A stretch of DNA of 64,000 nucleotides, from positions 50,186,751 through 50,250,750 of the forward strand of contig CM075942.1 in the NCBI GenBank assembly GCA_038030265.1, in the 5' to 3' direction. The notes under the pieces were generated by a model. It did no database searches. It was not told the origin of the DNA and worked only from the letters and a program-made list of their open reading frames with translations. The position numbers and the translations under genes are program-made. This stretch comes from Corythucha ciliata. Taxonomy: Eukaryota; Arthropoda; Insecta; Hemiptera; Tingidae. The stretch's first letter is position 1. The number at the start of each line of letters is the position of its first letter. Shown here piece by piece: positions 22,447-33,480 of the stretch.

Positions 22447-22515
22447 TTAGAGGGATCGTCTGATCGAAAGTCCGTCTCGATTTTTAGATTCCCCGTGTCG
22501 AGAAACCTCAAAATA
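22447..22515 (+). repeat. Dispersed repeat E, copy 3
   Basis: ATCGTCTGATCGAAAGTCCG and a TTCCCCGTG word match 17650-17720; related sequence lies on the minus strand at 8165-8225. Confidence 0.55.
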
Positions 22516-22869
22516 CGTGCATCGTCCATTTTGAAGACCATTTATGCCAAAAATAGCTCTGGGTGATTTTTTCTATCTGAATTTAGTTTCTAGTCTGAAT
22601 TTTTTCAGTGTTTTAATATTGTTGTCGGGTTATGACTCCCTTGGACTCTGCTCAATACGTGCCAAAGAGGTCAAAAGATGTGATTGGGGAGGTTGAATTC
22701 GCTGATTTTTGGGGGGATCATGCAGGGTCATTCCTTCTCCAAACTTCTGTTGAGTTTATTTATGCAACGTAAGGGCGGAAATGCCGCCGATTCTCCCAGC
22801 AACAAACAACAGAATAGCCGCGAGCGACCTAAAAAAAAGTTATTAAGTTGTGGTTTTTAGCGAAGAAGA

Positions 22870-23870
22870 GAATCCAGTCACGTGGAGTATCTCGATAGGC
22901 TAACCAGATGTTGCTGTGTTGGGGCCATTCCGGACAACCCCTACGAGGGCCATGAAAAGATTACTAGGCCTGTAGCCCTTGGACATAAGGAAGTCAGGGG
23001 TCGGGCACTTGGAATAGCTTGAAAGGATGAGATGCCAGGGAGGCGTAAGGCGGGCCAATAGGACTGGGAAGTGGAACTAAAGAGAGTATCCCCGTCCACG
23101 GCACTGAGGCCAGCTTACGTGGTTAAAAGGAACGACTTCTTGACCAAGATCAAACAGCGAGTCATTGTGAGAGAAGAGGGTTGGGAATCTCGGCAAGGGA
23201 AGCTGGTGTGTTACACTGACGGCTCCAAGAAAGGTCAGGAAGGGCCGACGGGAGCAGGGATTTTTGTGCCGGAGCTCGGGGTGGAAATAAGTATCCCGCT
23301 AGGGGGACACACTACAGTTTTCCAGGCCGAGGTGGTAGCGATCGATGCTTGTATTCGGGAGCTACTGAAGCGGAAAGTGACAGGTTGGGCAATTGGTATC
23401 TACTTTGACAGCAGGGCGGCGCTGGGGGCGATCACCAAACCCGTGGGTGGATTTTTTGCGGCCGTAGCGAGTTGCAGAATAGGGGATACGGGACCTCCAA
23501 GGCGAAGGAAACTCTTTAATGTTGGGATGGATGCATGGATCCCGGGTCATAGACGATGGCAGGGAAATGAAAAAGCAGACGAGCTGGCCAAGCGTGGCGT
23601 GGACAGTAATAGGGCCTGAACCATCGGTGGGCATTGCCCCAAGGGTGGTCTTGAGGGAGATTAGGGCCTGGGCGAGTGAACAAGCTCGTAGGAGATGGCG
23701 GACTGAACCCGGATGCCGGCAAGCAAAACTGGGAATCGATGAGGAAGACCAGGGAGCATCGGCATGGTGCATGGCTTCTGTAGAATCACATGCTTTGAGG
23801 ATGAGGAAAATTCGAGGAACGACTTGGCATACGGGCTTAACTAAAACGAACTGATTGCACACGTGGACTA
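22870..23870 (+). pseudogene. LINE RNase H domain fragment
   Basis: A plus-strand frame (continuous 23071-23619) encodes a ribonuclease H as found after the RT in some non-LTR retrotransposons (I/LOA/R1-like groups). The catalytic residues are visible: D in VCYTDGSKKG near residue 50, E in FQAEVVAID near 88, D in IYFDSRAALG near 113, then PGHR and NEKADELAKRG with the last D. The frame then shifts, and GPEPSVGIAP, REIRAW and WRTEPGCRQAK, typical of the region after RNase H, continue to about 23850. Upstream, 22880-23060 holds LTRCCCVGAI and GHKEVRGRALGIA, with stops, resembling the RT-RNase H linker. RT itself and the C-terminal zinc finger are missing. RNase H removes RNA from the RNA-DNA hybrid during retrotransposition. 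Confidence 0.85.
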
Positions 23871-24471
23871 CTCTTGCCCATCCTTCAGAGTTCAGTTTTC
23901 AACTCAGCTCATCCAGTGAAGTGTTATAGTTTAATAGTGTGCTGGACGTCAACTTTGTCTAATCAAGGTGAGGGACTACTTTCTAAATCAATGCCTGTGT
24001 AGCACGCTGTGTGAATTATGAGTTGCATGTTTGCACAATTAGTGAGTATAATGACTCATTTGGCTGAAGCCAATTGATCCCGAGCTCAGTGAACAATGCA
24101 ACCTTAAGTCGATGGCTTGTTTACTAAAAAGACAGGGAAGTTATACTAAAAAGAGAGAGTCACACATAAGGTCTATAAAAAAGAAGGTCCGATCATGCAT
24201 TTCAACGTACGAGAGGGGAAAGGTCAAAATGACGTCATTGTGAGCAAAAATAATAAACAAAATATCAGGGATTCTTCCTAGGTGTTCTCCACTGCGAATG
24301 GTTGTCATAGTGTCATATTTACTCGCACGCAGGGCCGTCTTCATTAAAGTTAGCGATTTGTCTAAATTTTAGGGTGCCGGGTTGATTTTTGCGTGAATCA
24401 GCAAATCAGGATGCCCCGCAAATTATCGCTTGTTCACACTTATGGCCGTAGAAATCTTCCTTATCGGAGCC
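23871..24471. other. No recognisable feature
   Basis: No coding or repeat identity between the RNase H fragment and the TTAA-flanked MITEs. Confidence 0.45.
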
Positions 24472-24670
24472 TTAACCGAGGAACCTTTAAAGACGAGTAG
24501 ACGCATACGGCACCATGTTCGTTCTTATCAGTTTAATAAGAATGGTTGGGGGTGGATTGTTGACATTCACAAAACATCAACAAAAGGTGGATTTTACAAG
24601 ACTGATAATTGATAAGAGCGAACATGGCGTCTGTGATTTTACCTGTCTGATTATAGGTTCTCTACCTTAA
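24472..24670. mobile_element. TTAA-flanked MITE, unit 1 of a tandem pair
   Basis: TTAA at 24472-24475 and at 24667-24670 bracket a 191-bp unit. Its arms GCACCATGTTCGTTCTTATC and the complement of GATAAGAGCGAACATGGCG form a foldback, and the ends (CCGAGGAACCT; complement GGTAGAGAACCT) are imperfect inverted repeats. TTAA targets are characteristic of piggyBac-type elements, so this is probably a piggyBac-like MITE. It is followed head to tail by a second copy sharing the central TTAA. Confidence 0.8.
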
Positions 24671-25125
24671 CCGAGGGACCTTTAAAGATGAGTAGACGCA
24701 TACGGCGCCATGTTCGTTCTTATCAGTTTAATAAGAATGGTTGGGGGTGGTTTGTTGACATTCACAAACATGGAGGTATGAACAAGTGGAGGGAGTGAAA
24801 CGCATTTTTCGTGAAGCCGGTCGCCATTACTACACACCATCTGTTATTAGGCCTCACCCAACAAAAACATTGACAATTTGATACTTGATCAGTGAAAAAG
24901 TGATAAACTCCCCTCCCGTCCTCTCTAGGTAAATGATAACAGTGGGTGTGTAATGGCGGAAAACCCGGCTTCACATGTTTCTACATTAAAAACGCCTTTC
25001 TCTCTCTCCGCTTTTCCTACCTCCATGTTCACAAAGCATCAACAAAAGGTGGATTTTACAAGACTGATAATTGATCAGAGCGAACATGGCATCAGTGATT
25101 TTACCTTATAGGTTCTCTACCTTAA
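24667..25125. mobile_element. TTAA-flanked MITE, unit 2, split by a hAT MITE
   Basis: The second unit repeats unit 1 with few changes (GAGGGACCTTTAAAGATGAG against GAGGAACCTTTAAAGACGAG) and ends at TTAA 25122-25125. A 259-bp insertion at 24769-25027 interrupts it. The tandem arrangement must predate that insertion because only this unit carries it. Confidence 0.8.
24769..25027. mobile_element. 259-bp hAT-type foldback MITE with 8-bp TSD
   Basis: The ends CATGGAGGTA and TACCTCCATG are inverted. The flanks TTCACAAA (24761-24768 and 25028-25035) are identical. Inner arms from GTGAAGCCGG..CGCCATTAC to its complement near 24955-24975 also pair, giving a nearly complete foldback. The pre-insertion sequence is visible in unit 1 of the MITE pair (ACATTCACAAAACATC), which confirms the empty site. 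It carries no coding sequence. Confidence 0.93.
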
Positions 25126-25274
25126 CTTAAGTTGAGCAAAGATCAGAAGATTTATTAAAATGCATCGCCTGTTTTTGAAGCGTTTAAGGCGGCCTTAAGT
25201 TAAGGAAGGTCTCTGAAGGGGCAAGTAATCAGGGCTGGATTCACCTCATTCAATGGGTCCTGATTGCGGGTTAT

Positions 25275-25774
25275 TTTTCAGTTTTGGGCTCTTTTATTGC
25301 TTCTACGTTTTCACTAGATGGTGAAAACTGGTACGTAACTATTGTACGTCATTGGAAAGCTAACATCATAAGAAAGTTTTCCCTATGAATGCAAAAAAAT
25401 ATTTTCCTTTGACGAAATGGTGAAAATCGCTGATAAAAAAAAATCGGGCAGAAATGCGAATAACGAGTTTCCTTCGGATATCTAATGCCCTTGCGACCAG
25501 GGTCTTGGTGTAATTTTATTGAGTTGAGGACCAATAATGAAGGAAATTTTGTGCTCTTTTCAACGAGCTATTTACTTTTAGTCTAGCACCTGTTAATGAT
25601 GTAATAGTCACTTGTCAAAAAAAACAAAGAGTCACCAAAAAAACACGAAATTGACGATATCTCGAAAACCAAGAGGAATTCCAAAAAACCTCAAATAGTA
25701 ATTTCGATCACAAATGATGAGTACTATTACCATAATACTTTCTCTGTCGAGGTAATTTATGAACACCCTGTACT
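25275..25774 (-). repeat. ACAGGGTGT-headed repeat, copy 1
   Basis: Read on the minus strand from 25774: TACAGGGTGTTC, later GTGATCGAAATTACTA, CTTGGTTTTCGAGATATC, AAAAGAGCACAAAATTT and GGGAAAACTTTCTTATG. The same order of words occurs at 48105-48570 and partly at 31035-31480. It is non-coding in all copies. Confidence 0.8.
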
Positions 25775-25789
25775 AGACAGTCACACATA

Positions 25790-27689
25790 TGTTGAGTAAC
25801 ACATTATTTGTATTTGGTGGTCTACGACTCATGTGTGTGCCTCTTTCTTTTTAGCGAAACTTCTCTCTCCTTTCAGTAGGCATCAGCCCTCCCCCCACTA
25901 TCAAAGGTACCAAAATTAGCGTTTTGCGTTGTCCATGGCGCTCAGCTCGGGTATACTTCTGTATGGCTGAGGAGCTCTCGACGATTAACGTCCCCATCCG
26001 TTGGCTCCTTTGACACCGGAAGACCGTTTTTTTATTGTTGTTTTTTTTGTTTTTTTTTTTTTTTAAATCACATTCGTCCTTTTATTTCCGAATGATCTAC
26101 TTTCTTACCCATTTCTTTTCGTCGTCTCACCTTATCTGCATTCACATTTTTTATCCATTTTTTTTTTTAATGGAACAAGGATTTAAAGGGTGAAAAGCAG
26201 GGCTGCGGAAGGACACATCCTGTGCCACGCCCACGTAAGGATCGACGGAAAGAATATATATATATATATAGAAAGAAAGGAAAAGCAGGCAGCAATCTCG
26301 TCCTCGCTGTCGAGGATATAGGCGTACCTTTAAGTATATTAAAGAGAGAAAAAACTTGCATAACACTGGCATTTAAGAGCTTCCGATCCAAATGTAAGGT
26401 ACGAGCAAAGTAAAACAACCAGGCAGGTATGAAACGACCGTTATTTCCGTTCGAAAACCAGTGATATTGAACTCGTCACATGTCGCGGCACTCTTTGAAA
26501 CTCGGTAGAAACGATTTATTTATTACTTGATTCTAAAAAATCAATAAATAAGAATAATGACAGATCTGCGAAGTAATCGACCGGCTATCGAAACAGGTGG
26601 CGTCAATTTTTTTTTTTCAATATCAGAAGCGAGATAAAAACCTCGAAATTGCTTCGGAAATCGCGGGGCGTTATTAGAGGGGGCGATATACCTTTTGGAC
26701 GGCTTCGGATGGACCCCTTGGAGAAGCACGATTCACGCCACCGGTAGTGATTGTAAAGGAAGGAGGAAAGGCTGAACGGTGTTTGGCTACTCCCTTGATT
26801 TATCCTCGAAAGATCGAGATAAGAAAAGAGGCAAGCCGCTCGGTTCTTCTCTTTCTTCCTTTCCTTCCTTCTTCTTGTTCCTCCTCTTTTTTTTATTTTA
26901 ATTTTTTTTATTTTGTAAAGCTACGAATAAGTAAGACAAAGCGAGACAGAGAGAAAAACTTTCCTGGGACCGCGGCCAGAGAAAGAGAAAAGAGGTAAAT
27001 CGACGGTGCGTGAAACGTGATTTGTCACTCAGTCAGTTCGGACGCCTACGCTTTTTCATTTTATATCGTCCTATTAGGGCAATCGTGCAACTGTTAATTT
27101 CTTGTCAGTTTCTTCGAGAGGAACGCTGCCATAACGAGCATACCTTTCCCCCACACTTTCAACGCTATTTAAATAACACCAAAACCCCACCTAAACGCCT
27201 ACCCCACTTTACAACACAATTCTCAAATTCCTATCAAAGTTAATTTAATTGTTCTGCTTTTAAATAAACGACTTTCACGCAAAACCAACTCACTAATGCG
27301 TGTCAAGTCCGTTTTGGAGCGAAATTGAGGATTTTCTGACGATTTCTTAGAGTATAACGGTTCAGGGTGACATTTTACGCGAGCCATAGTCGTTTTTAGA
27401 GGCTAAATCACCAAATTAATGCTTGAAAAGAGGTTCCATTTACAGTTAACGGAGCAAGGGAGCGTTTAAATGATCTGTTCCATGGAGAGTGGTCCCAGGG
27501 CTTGACTTTAAAGTAATTGAACCGATAAGCGTTTCAGGAGCAGAAATGACCACAGCTTATGATGATCAATGTCAATTTTAGAGCCAAGAATTTCATTACC
27601 AGGCATAACACTGTCTATTCTTACTCATATTTAATACGCTGGAGACGCAAACAGTCTCAAAATTAAGAAATAGCTCTAATGCCCAAGAG
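25790..27689. other. Low-complexity stretch without recognisable genes
   Basis: T-runs at 26024-26064, (TA)n at 26253-26270, T-rich patches near 26600 and 26885. Open frames here have no family motif. Confidence 0.5.
26253..26270. repeat. (TA)n microsatellite
   Basis: Nine TA units, uninterrupted. Confidence 0.9.
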
Positions 27690-28660
27690 TCTGTATAGGT
27701 CACAACGCGGCTAAAATTGAAAAAAATCCCTCATTTGACGTTGACATTAAAAAATGAGAAATGGCTAAATGAGTCTTAATCGCTCATTGGCTGCTAAAAA
27801 TAGAAAATACAGCTGATTCGCTGCTAAAACGATGATTCATGGCTTGGCAAAAATCCATTGGCCGCCAAAATTGAGAAAAAGTTAATTCGTGGTTTCTGAA
27901 GGCAACACCGTGGAGAAAAGCTAATTCGTAGTAACATGTAAACGAACCACCAATTTACTGCTGAAAACCTCAAATTCGCGGCTAAAATAGAGAAAAATCG
28001 CTCATTCGATGCTACAATTGGGGGAAAACGCTGAGTGAGAAAAAGCGAAAATTTGCGTCTAAAATTGAGAAATAGTGGCCATTCCAAATTTCATAAAACG
28101 TCTATTTGTGATTTCTGGGGCAACGAAATTTTGGTGTAGCGAAAATCGGGAAAAATCGCTAATTCATGGCTAATTGTAAGTGTGAAAAAATCGCTAACCA
28201 ACTACCAAAATTCAGAACATGTGCAAATTAGCTGCTACAAAATGGGGAAGACCGCTAATTCACGATTAAAGTTTAGAAAAAGTGCTAACTCGCAGATACA
28301 ACTGAGAAAAATAGCTCATTCGAAGTCGAAGTTGAGAATGCCTGCGGAAATCGGAAAAAAATCGCTAGCCGGGATATAGCAATTAATTGCAACGGAAATT
28401 GTGAAAACGCCAATTTGTGGTTTCTCGAGGCAAATTTGTAGCTAATATCGAGAAAAGATGCTAGTTCATGGATAAATGAAAAAAAAAAAAAATTTACTAT
28501 GCAGCTAAAATTTGTTTAAAGTACTAAATTAATGCTGAAATTGAGAAAAAGTTCTAATTCATGGAATTATTTAAGAAATAGCGCTCAAAAACGCTCATAG
28601 GCAGCTAAGAAAAGAGCTGATTCACAGATAAAATTGAGGAGAAGTGCAGCTAATTCATGA
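27690..28660 (+). repeat. Family B decayed ~30-bp tandem array
   Basis: Words related to CTAATTCGCGGCTAAAA and TTGAGAAAAA recur more than 25 times over ~970 bp with a spacing near 30 bases. Units are strongly diverged, with indels. Related arrays occur at 55740-56880 (same strand) and, inverted, at 40690-40900 and 51370-51480. Open frames within it are by-products of the repeat. Confidence 0.85.
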
Positions 28661-28902
28661 TTACAACTTTTAAAAATCAGGATGGTGGGGGGGGGGGCAC
28701 GTGATTCTTGGTACCACGGTGACGAAACGGCTATTCGGATGCTTCATGACCATGCGAAGCGCTGCAATCGTTCTAATTCTAGTGAGCATTCAGTTATCAG
28801 TTCTGTATATTGTTCACACGGGGTGGGTACCATGTTTTTACCAAAGTGAGTGAGTAATTTTTTGAACCCGTTTGTTTCATATAGCTCCTGAATATTGTTG
28901 AT

Positions 28903-29956
28903 AAATCTCCCAGCCATCATCATGGATCGCACATGTTTGAGGAAGTAAGAGAAAGAAGAACAAAAGGGTTCTCAACTCCAGCCGATTGTGATATATGTAT
29001 GTACGGAGACCAGAGGCTCGGCCCTTCTTTTGGAAGGACGTTACTTCTTTCCAGCTCATGGTCCTGTGGTCCTTTGCTTTTCTCGAAAGGACCTTAAAAG
29101 ATACTTCTTTCATAAAGGGTCCTTCCTGGGAGACTGAAGGACCTCGTGAAGAAAAATTGTCCCGAAATAATAATAGTCTGGGAGCCCACCGTATGAAAAA
29201 TCCGGGTCATTTGATCGTGTCTGCGCAGGACGTTTTTTATGATTTAGGAGATGACAATTCTGAGATCGCCGGACATTTTCTGCGCGATGGGTGCCTACAC
29301 TCTGGTGGCTAGCTCTGTCTAGCTGCAGGCGAACACCATTGGGCCTCTCCTGTTTTGGAGGAAACTAATTTCGCGTTTCGGCTCTTTTGAACCCATATTT
29401 TTGCTTTCGCTTCTCCCAATGCCAATTTTGTGTTTTGGCTCTTTCAAAACCCAACTTTGAGTTTTGGATCCTTCATAAGCGAATTTCGTGTTTTGGCTCC
29501 TGTTAAAGCCAATTTCATGTTTCGGCTCATCAAATGCTAATTACGTGTTCTGCCTCCTTCGCAAACCTAATTTGTATTTTGGCTCCTTGAAATTCCTACT
29601 GTGTTTTTGATCCTTCAAAAGCCAACTTCGTGTTTCAGTTCCATCAAATGCCAATGATGTCTTGATGAATGATGAATGAGTCTTGGATCCTTCAAAAGCC
29701 AATTTCGTGCTTTGCCTCATTCAAAATCCAATTTAGTGTTTTGGCAATTTAGGCGAATGACAATTTTGGTCATGTCCTAATTAGAATCAGTGCCAGAATA
29801 GTGGAACTAGGATCAGTGGCCGAGGCAGTGGGTAGAATTATTGGCCTCTCCGTCCTTTCTCCTCCATCAATCTTAACCCCCCCCCCCCATAATATATCTT
29901 CTTCCCCATTATAAAATTTGGGTCCTTCTTTCGTCTCGGAAAAATCTGGTCACCCT
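28903..29956 (+). repeat. ~1.1-kb duplicated module, copy 2
   Basis: It matches 12201-13335 in the same orientation, from AATCTCCCAGCCATCATC to AAAATCTGGTCACCCT, with indels. The family A array part is at 29370-29750. It follows the family B array and a G-run of 11 at 28685-28697. Confidence 0.85.
29370..29750 (+). repeat. Family A decayed tandem array in module copy 2
   Basis: About a dozen units with GCCAATTTCGTGTTTTGGCT at ~30-base spacing. Confidence 0.85.
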
Positions 29957-30529
29957 CTTATGTGCCCAAGTCCAAGTGTTACCATAGATCTGGAATGCTT
30001 ACGCCGGACATTTCGTTACACTTTTTTCCCGAGAATCCCTTGGGCATGAAAAAACGGAAAATAATTCTGAGGACGAGAGGACCGGGAAGAAAATTCATAA
30101 ATGTGCTGCCGTATGTTCAAACCGTTTTCTCCCGGAAGACTTTAGTGACCAAGTGACGATTCAGGTTACATGATCATGATCTATGCTGTGCAGCCCAGAA
30201 TGATGGGCACGGGGGTCATGGATCCCCCCTCTTGGAGTCGAGGTCACTCTTGCTAAAACATCATCAAAAACATCCCAAATTATAGTGTCATTCCTCAAAA
30301 CCATCGGTTTCATTCAGAAATGGTTTATGCTCAAATGAGGAATACAGCCGGTTCCAACCCAAAACTCAACAGATTGGCGCCAGCCTACCTTCAAGCCATG
30401 GGCGTAACGATAGATTGTCCATTGTTCATCGTTACCAAGTAGACAAATCGGATGATTTCTGAGTCTCCTTTATCTTCTTTCATGGCCGTGGTTACGTCAA
30501 TAGCTATAATTCAAGGATCTCACCCCTTT
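29957..30529. other. No recognisable feature
   Basis: No family motif in either strand; one open frame at 29962-30156 has no support. Confidence 0.4.
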
Positions 30530-31010
30530 TAAATCCCCATTTCGTGGGTTTGACCTTTTGAAGTCCAAACTTCACGGATTGTCGCACTCACACAACCCAA
30601 TCACCGGGTTTCGCTCTCTTAAAGAAGCCAATTTCGCAAAAATCGACGTCCTAGAACGCCAGTTTCGCATGATTGGCCCATTCAATAAGCCAATTTCACG
30701 GGTTTGACTCATTCAAAAAAGCAATTCCATGGTTTCGGTTCCTACAATGAGGTGATTACGTGCGGGGGGGGGGGGCGCTTTTAAAATAAAAATGTCGTGG
30801 ATTTGACTCTGACATAATACAATTTCGTGGTTTTAGCTGCTGCAATAACCAAATTTGCTCCTTTAAAAACAACATTCGCACAATTACGTTATTTCATGGA
30901 ATAACGTAATTTCGCGGACTGGCGTTTCAGAAGCCCATTTCGAGGGGTTATTGGCTCCCTTATGTAGACCACTTCACGGATTTCAGACTTTTAAAATGAA
31001 CATTTTGCGG
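30530..31010 (+). repeat. Family A decayed tandem array
   Basis: Units with TTCACGGGTTTGACTCATTC and GCCAATTTCG at 30-36 base spacing, about 13 recognisable. A run of 12 G lies inside at 30764-30775. Confidence 0.75.
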
Positions 31011-31034
31011 ATGCTGCCTCTTTGATAGAAATAT

Positions 31035-31480
31035 ATGTGTATACAGGGTGTCTAATAACGAGATGCTCAGAGAAAAACCTGAGTTTGGGGCCATCATTTG
31101 GGACCAAAATGACTTTTTTGAAAATTCCTTTTAGTTTTCTCAGAATCGTCCATTTTATGTTATTTTGGCTTGTTACTTCTTTTTTTAGAATTGTGCTTGT
31201 TGCAAGCCTCGTAATTCTTGCAAACCTAAAACTAAGGAGCTCGCTGGAAAGAGCACAAAATTTTCTTACAGAATAGTTCATTTAAATCATGATTAAACTA
31301 AATTTATTTGGCATGACAGAAGCTCAAACGGAAACAAACTTAATTTTTCAAAAATTTGGAAAATTCCGGACGTGATTTTCTAAACTTTCCTAAATTGTCG
31401 ACTGTTATTTTTACCGCTGGAAAAACTTCCTAATTTAGTGAGCTTTCGAACGATCTATTCACTTTTTGATATTCGTCCAT
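31035..31480 (+). repeat. ACAGGGTGT-headed repeat, copy 2
   Basis: The head TACAGGGTGTCTAATAACG is followed by GATGCTCAG, AAAGAGCACAAAATTTTC and, near 31420, GGAAAAACTTCCTAATTT and AGCTTTCGAA, in the same order as in the copy at 48105. Overlapping open frames on both strands are not conserved between copies. Confidence 0.75.
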
Positions 31481-31619
31481 TTTAGTAGGAGTAATTAGGC
31501 AAAATGTCTGAAAAACCTCAGGCGACACGTGCAAAAATGAGTTACATGAGGCATATTTTTTTCGGGTGTCTTTTCACTGAACTGATTTTCAACGGGAACA
31601 ACGATCTGAAAACGACTCT

Positions 31620-31770
31620 GTATGTTTATGTAGAACCGGTGACCAAAGAGGAGAGCGCCTCCAGGCAAGAAAGTGGCCCTAAAAATTGCACCGGAACTAA
31701 CATGACAATTTTCTCTGCTACGCTCTCCTCGCAGCTCTCCTCTTTAGTCACCGCTCCTACATAAACATAC
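31620..31770. mobile_element. 151-bp foldback, TIR GTATGTTTATGTAG
   Basis: Both ends read GTATGTTTATGTAG, four variable bases, GGTGAC, then AAAGAGGAGAGC, on opposite strands (arms of ~41 bp). Between them is non-coding DNA. No target duplication is obvious. An 86-codon open frame across it is accidental. Confidence 0.85.
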
Positions 31771-32057
31771 CCTAAGGAAATAAAGATAATTTATGTCATC
31801 CAAGCTTTTTTGAGTCAGTAATGAAGAGGAGAAGCAAGAAGTAAGATTAATGAAACATGTAATTAAGCATGTATAAAGCTTTAGCCGTAGAAGCCTACAT
31901 TGTCTGTCTTCCATCGTTGAGGTTCGTCGTGATTCGGCTGCTCGCCATCTTCAGTGTTTGATTTCCCAACTGAAACCAAACGAGCTTAGGGTAAACTCTC
32001 AACAGCCCATTTCAAGTGGAATAATCGAAAACAATTGTATTTCTTAATAAGAAAATA
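31771..32057. other. No recognisable feature
   Basis: Spacer between two foldbacks. Confidence 0.4.
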
Positions 32058-32647
32058 ATGTAACTGATCTGAAAATGTACGTAATCTGAAAAGTTTTGTT
32101 CCGACAGCAGCCTGTCGGGTAAAGTGCATTTCATTTATCCGGTCATGCACCATTTATCCGGTAATCGCTTAAGTTTAAATGAGATCATCATATTGTAAAT
32201 GCAGTTCAGGCCGAGATATAAATTCAAAATCAATTTTATAAAAATAAGAACAAATCAAAACATTTTCATTATGTCTTCCTGTCGAACTCTTGCTGAAGAT
32301 AAAATGACGGAGAGAAAAAATGCGTACAACATAGGTATCATGCAGAAATTTTGGGACTAACGAACGATTGAGAAGGGCTCCTGTGGCAGTGAATTTTAAA
32401 TTGTGTCTAGTCTAGCCCCCTACGCCAGGAACATGGGAAAATTCCAGCCTCTGACATTTTTTTTGAACAGTTGATTTTGAATTTCCATCGCGGCCTGAAT
32501 TTCATTTACAATATTATGATGATCTCATTCAAACTTAAGCGATTACCGGATAAATGGGGCATGGCCGGAAAAATGAAATGCACTTCCCGACAGGCTGCTG
32601 TCGGAACAAAACTTTTCAGATTACGTACATTTTCAGATCAGTTACAT
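32058..32647. mobile_element. 590-bp TA-flanked foldback with ~185-bp arms
   Basis: Both ends read ATGTAACTGATCTGAAAATG on opposite strands and the match continues for about 185 bp (through CCGACAGCAGCCTGTCGGG, AAGTGCATTTCATTT and AATCGCTTAAGTTT) with few differences. TA is present on both sides (32056-32057 and 32648-32649), as for Tc1/mariner-type elements. The ~200-bp centre encodes nothing recognisable. Confidence 0.93.
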
Positions 32648-32659
32648 TAGGTCAAAAAT

Positions 32660-32770
32660 GGTATATCACAAATTTTCCATTACACAGTGCCTGGGTTCGA
32701 ATCCGAAACAATTTTTTTTAAATGTTTTTTTTGTTCCTCCCTTTTTGGCCCACCTCAGGATTTTTTACTC
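32660..32770 (+). other. Isolated B-box-like GGGTTCGAATCC
   Basis: GTGCCTGGGTTCGAATCC at ~32687-32704 resembles the T arm/B box of a tRNA gene and is followed by T-rich DNA. No A box or cloverleaf is seen upstream, so it may be a decayed tRNA-derived SINE head or chance. Confidence 0.3.
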
Positions 32771-33170
32771 AAGATTTATTAGGCTGTAGGCAAATCAAAT
32801 AAAAGAGACGGCTCAAAATACAATGTCAATGAAATTTTTTGGTAATTGGGTGGTCCAGTAAGGCGCAGCGTTAATTTAATAGCTCCCCTCCGCCGAGAAC
32901 TCCCCTGCCACATGAACGTATTTGGTTCACTAGAGTCTCATACGAAAGCGCGTTCATTTTTCATTACTCGAGTCAATTTTGGGGGCAATTGCAGCAACAG
33001 CCGTGCGGTAGCGAATTTTCAACTAATTCAAACCCCTCTTTCACACCGTTCCCGTGGACCGATCCGCCTGGATCACGAACTCGTCCGAGATATTCACGTT
33101 ATTGATTTTTAGACCAAATTTGGTTGCCCTAAGTAGAAAATTGCGACCGTGATCCTGCTAACAAGAAAGG
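32771..33170. other. No recognisable feature
   Basis: An open frame at 32846-33112 has no family motif. Confidence 0.4.
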
Positions 33171-33174
33171 GCCA

Positions 33175-33480
33175 TATACAGGGTGTTTCAGGACGAATGC
33201 CGTATATTTTAATATGTTGTAGTACTAAGTAATTGCGACCAAAATCACCCTATTGACATGGGGTCGCAAATGATTTCTCTTGAAGTTACGGGCACATTTG
33301 TGTATTTTTAGCCATTCGCTGTTTTTCCTCTAAAAAGACCTTACACCGACTAAACCTTTTTTTGTACCCTTAAAATGCCGGCGTTTTTGAAAAGATCACA
33401 CAATTTTACTTCAGAAAATGTCGATCAACATCATTTTGGTTGCCTCCAAAAATTTCAGCAATTCGTTAAAAATAAAGAAA
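33175..33480 (+). repeat. ACAGGGTGT-headed repeat, copy 3 (divergent)
   Basis: TACAGGGTGTTTCAGGACG opens a segment that shares GAAAAGATCACACAATTTT with the other copies but is otherwise diverged. It may be a sister family. Confidence 0.55.

Noticed and set aside
31504..31764. 86-codon plus-strand open frame
   Set aside because: It runs through a foldback MITE and shows no codon conservation or motif.
32687..32704. tRNA gene or SINE based on GGGTTCGAATCC
   Set aside because: No A box or cloverleaf upstream; a single B-box match is weak evidence.
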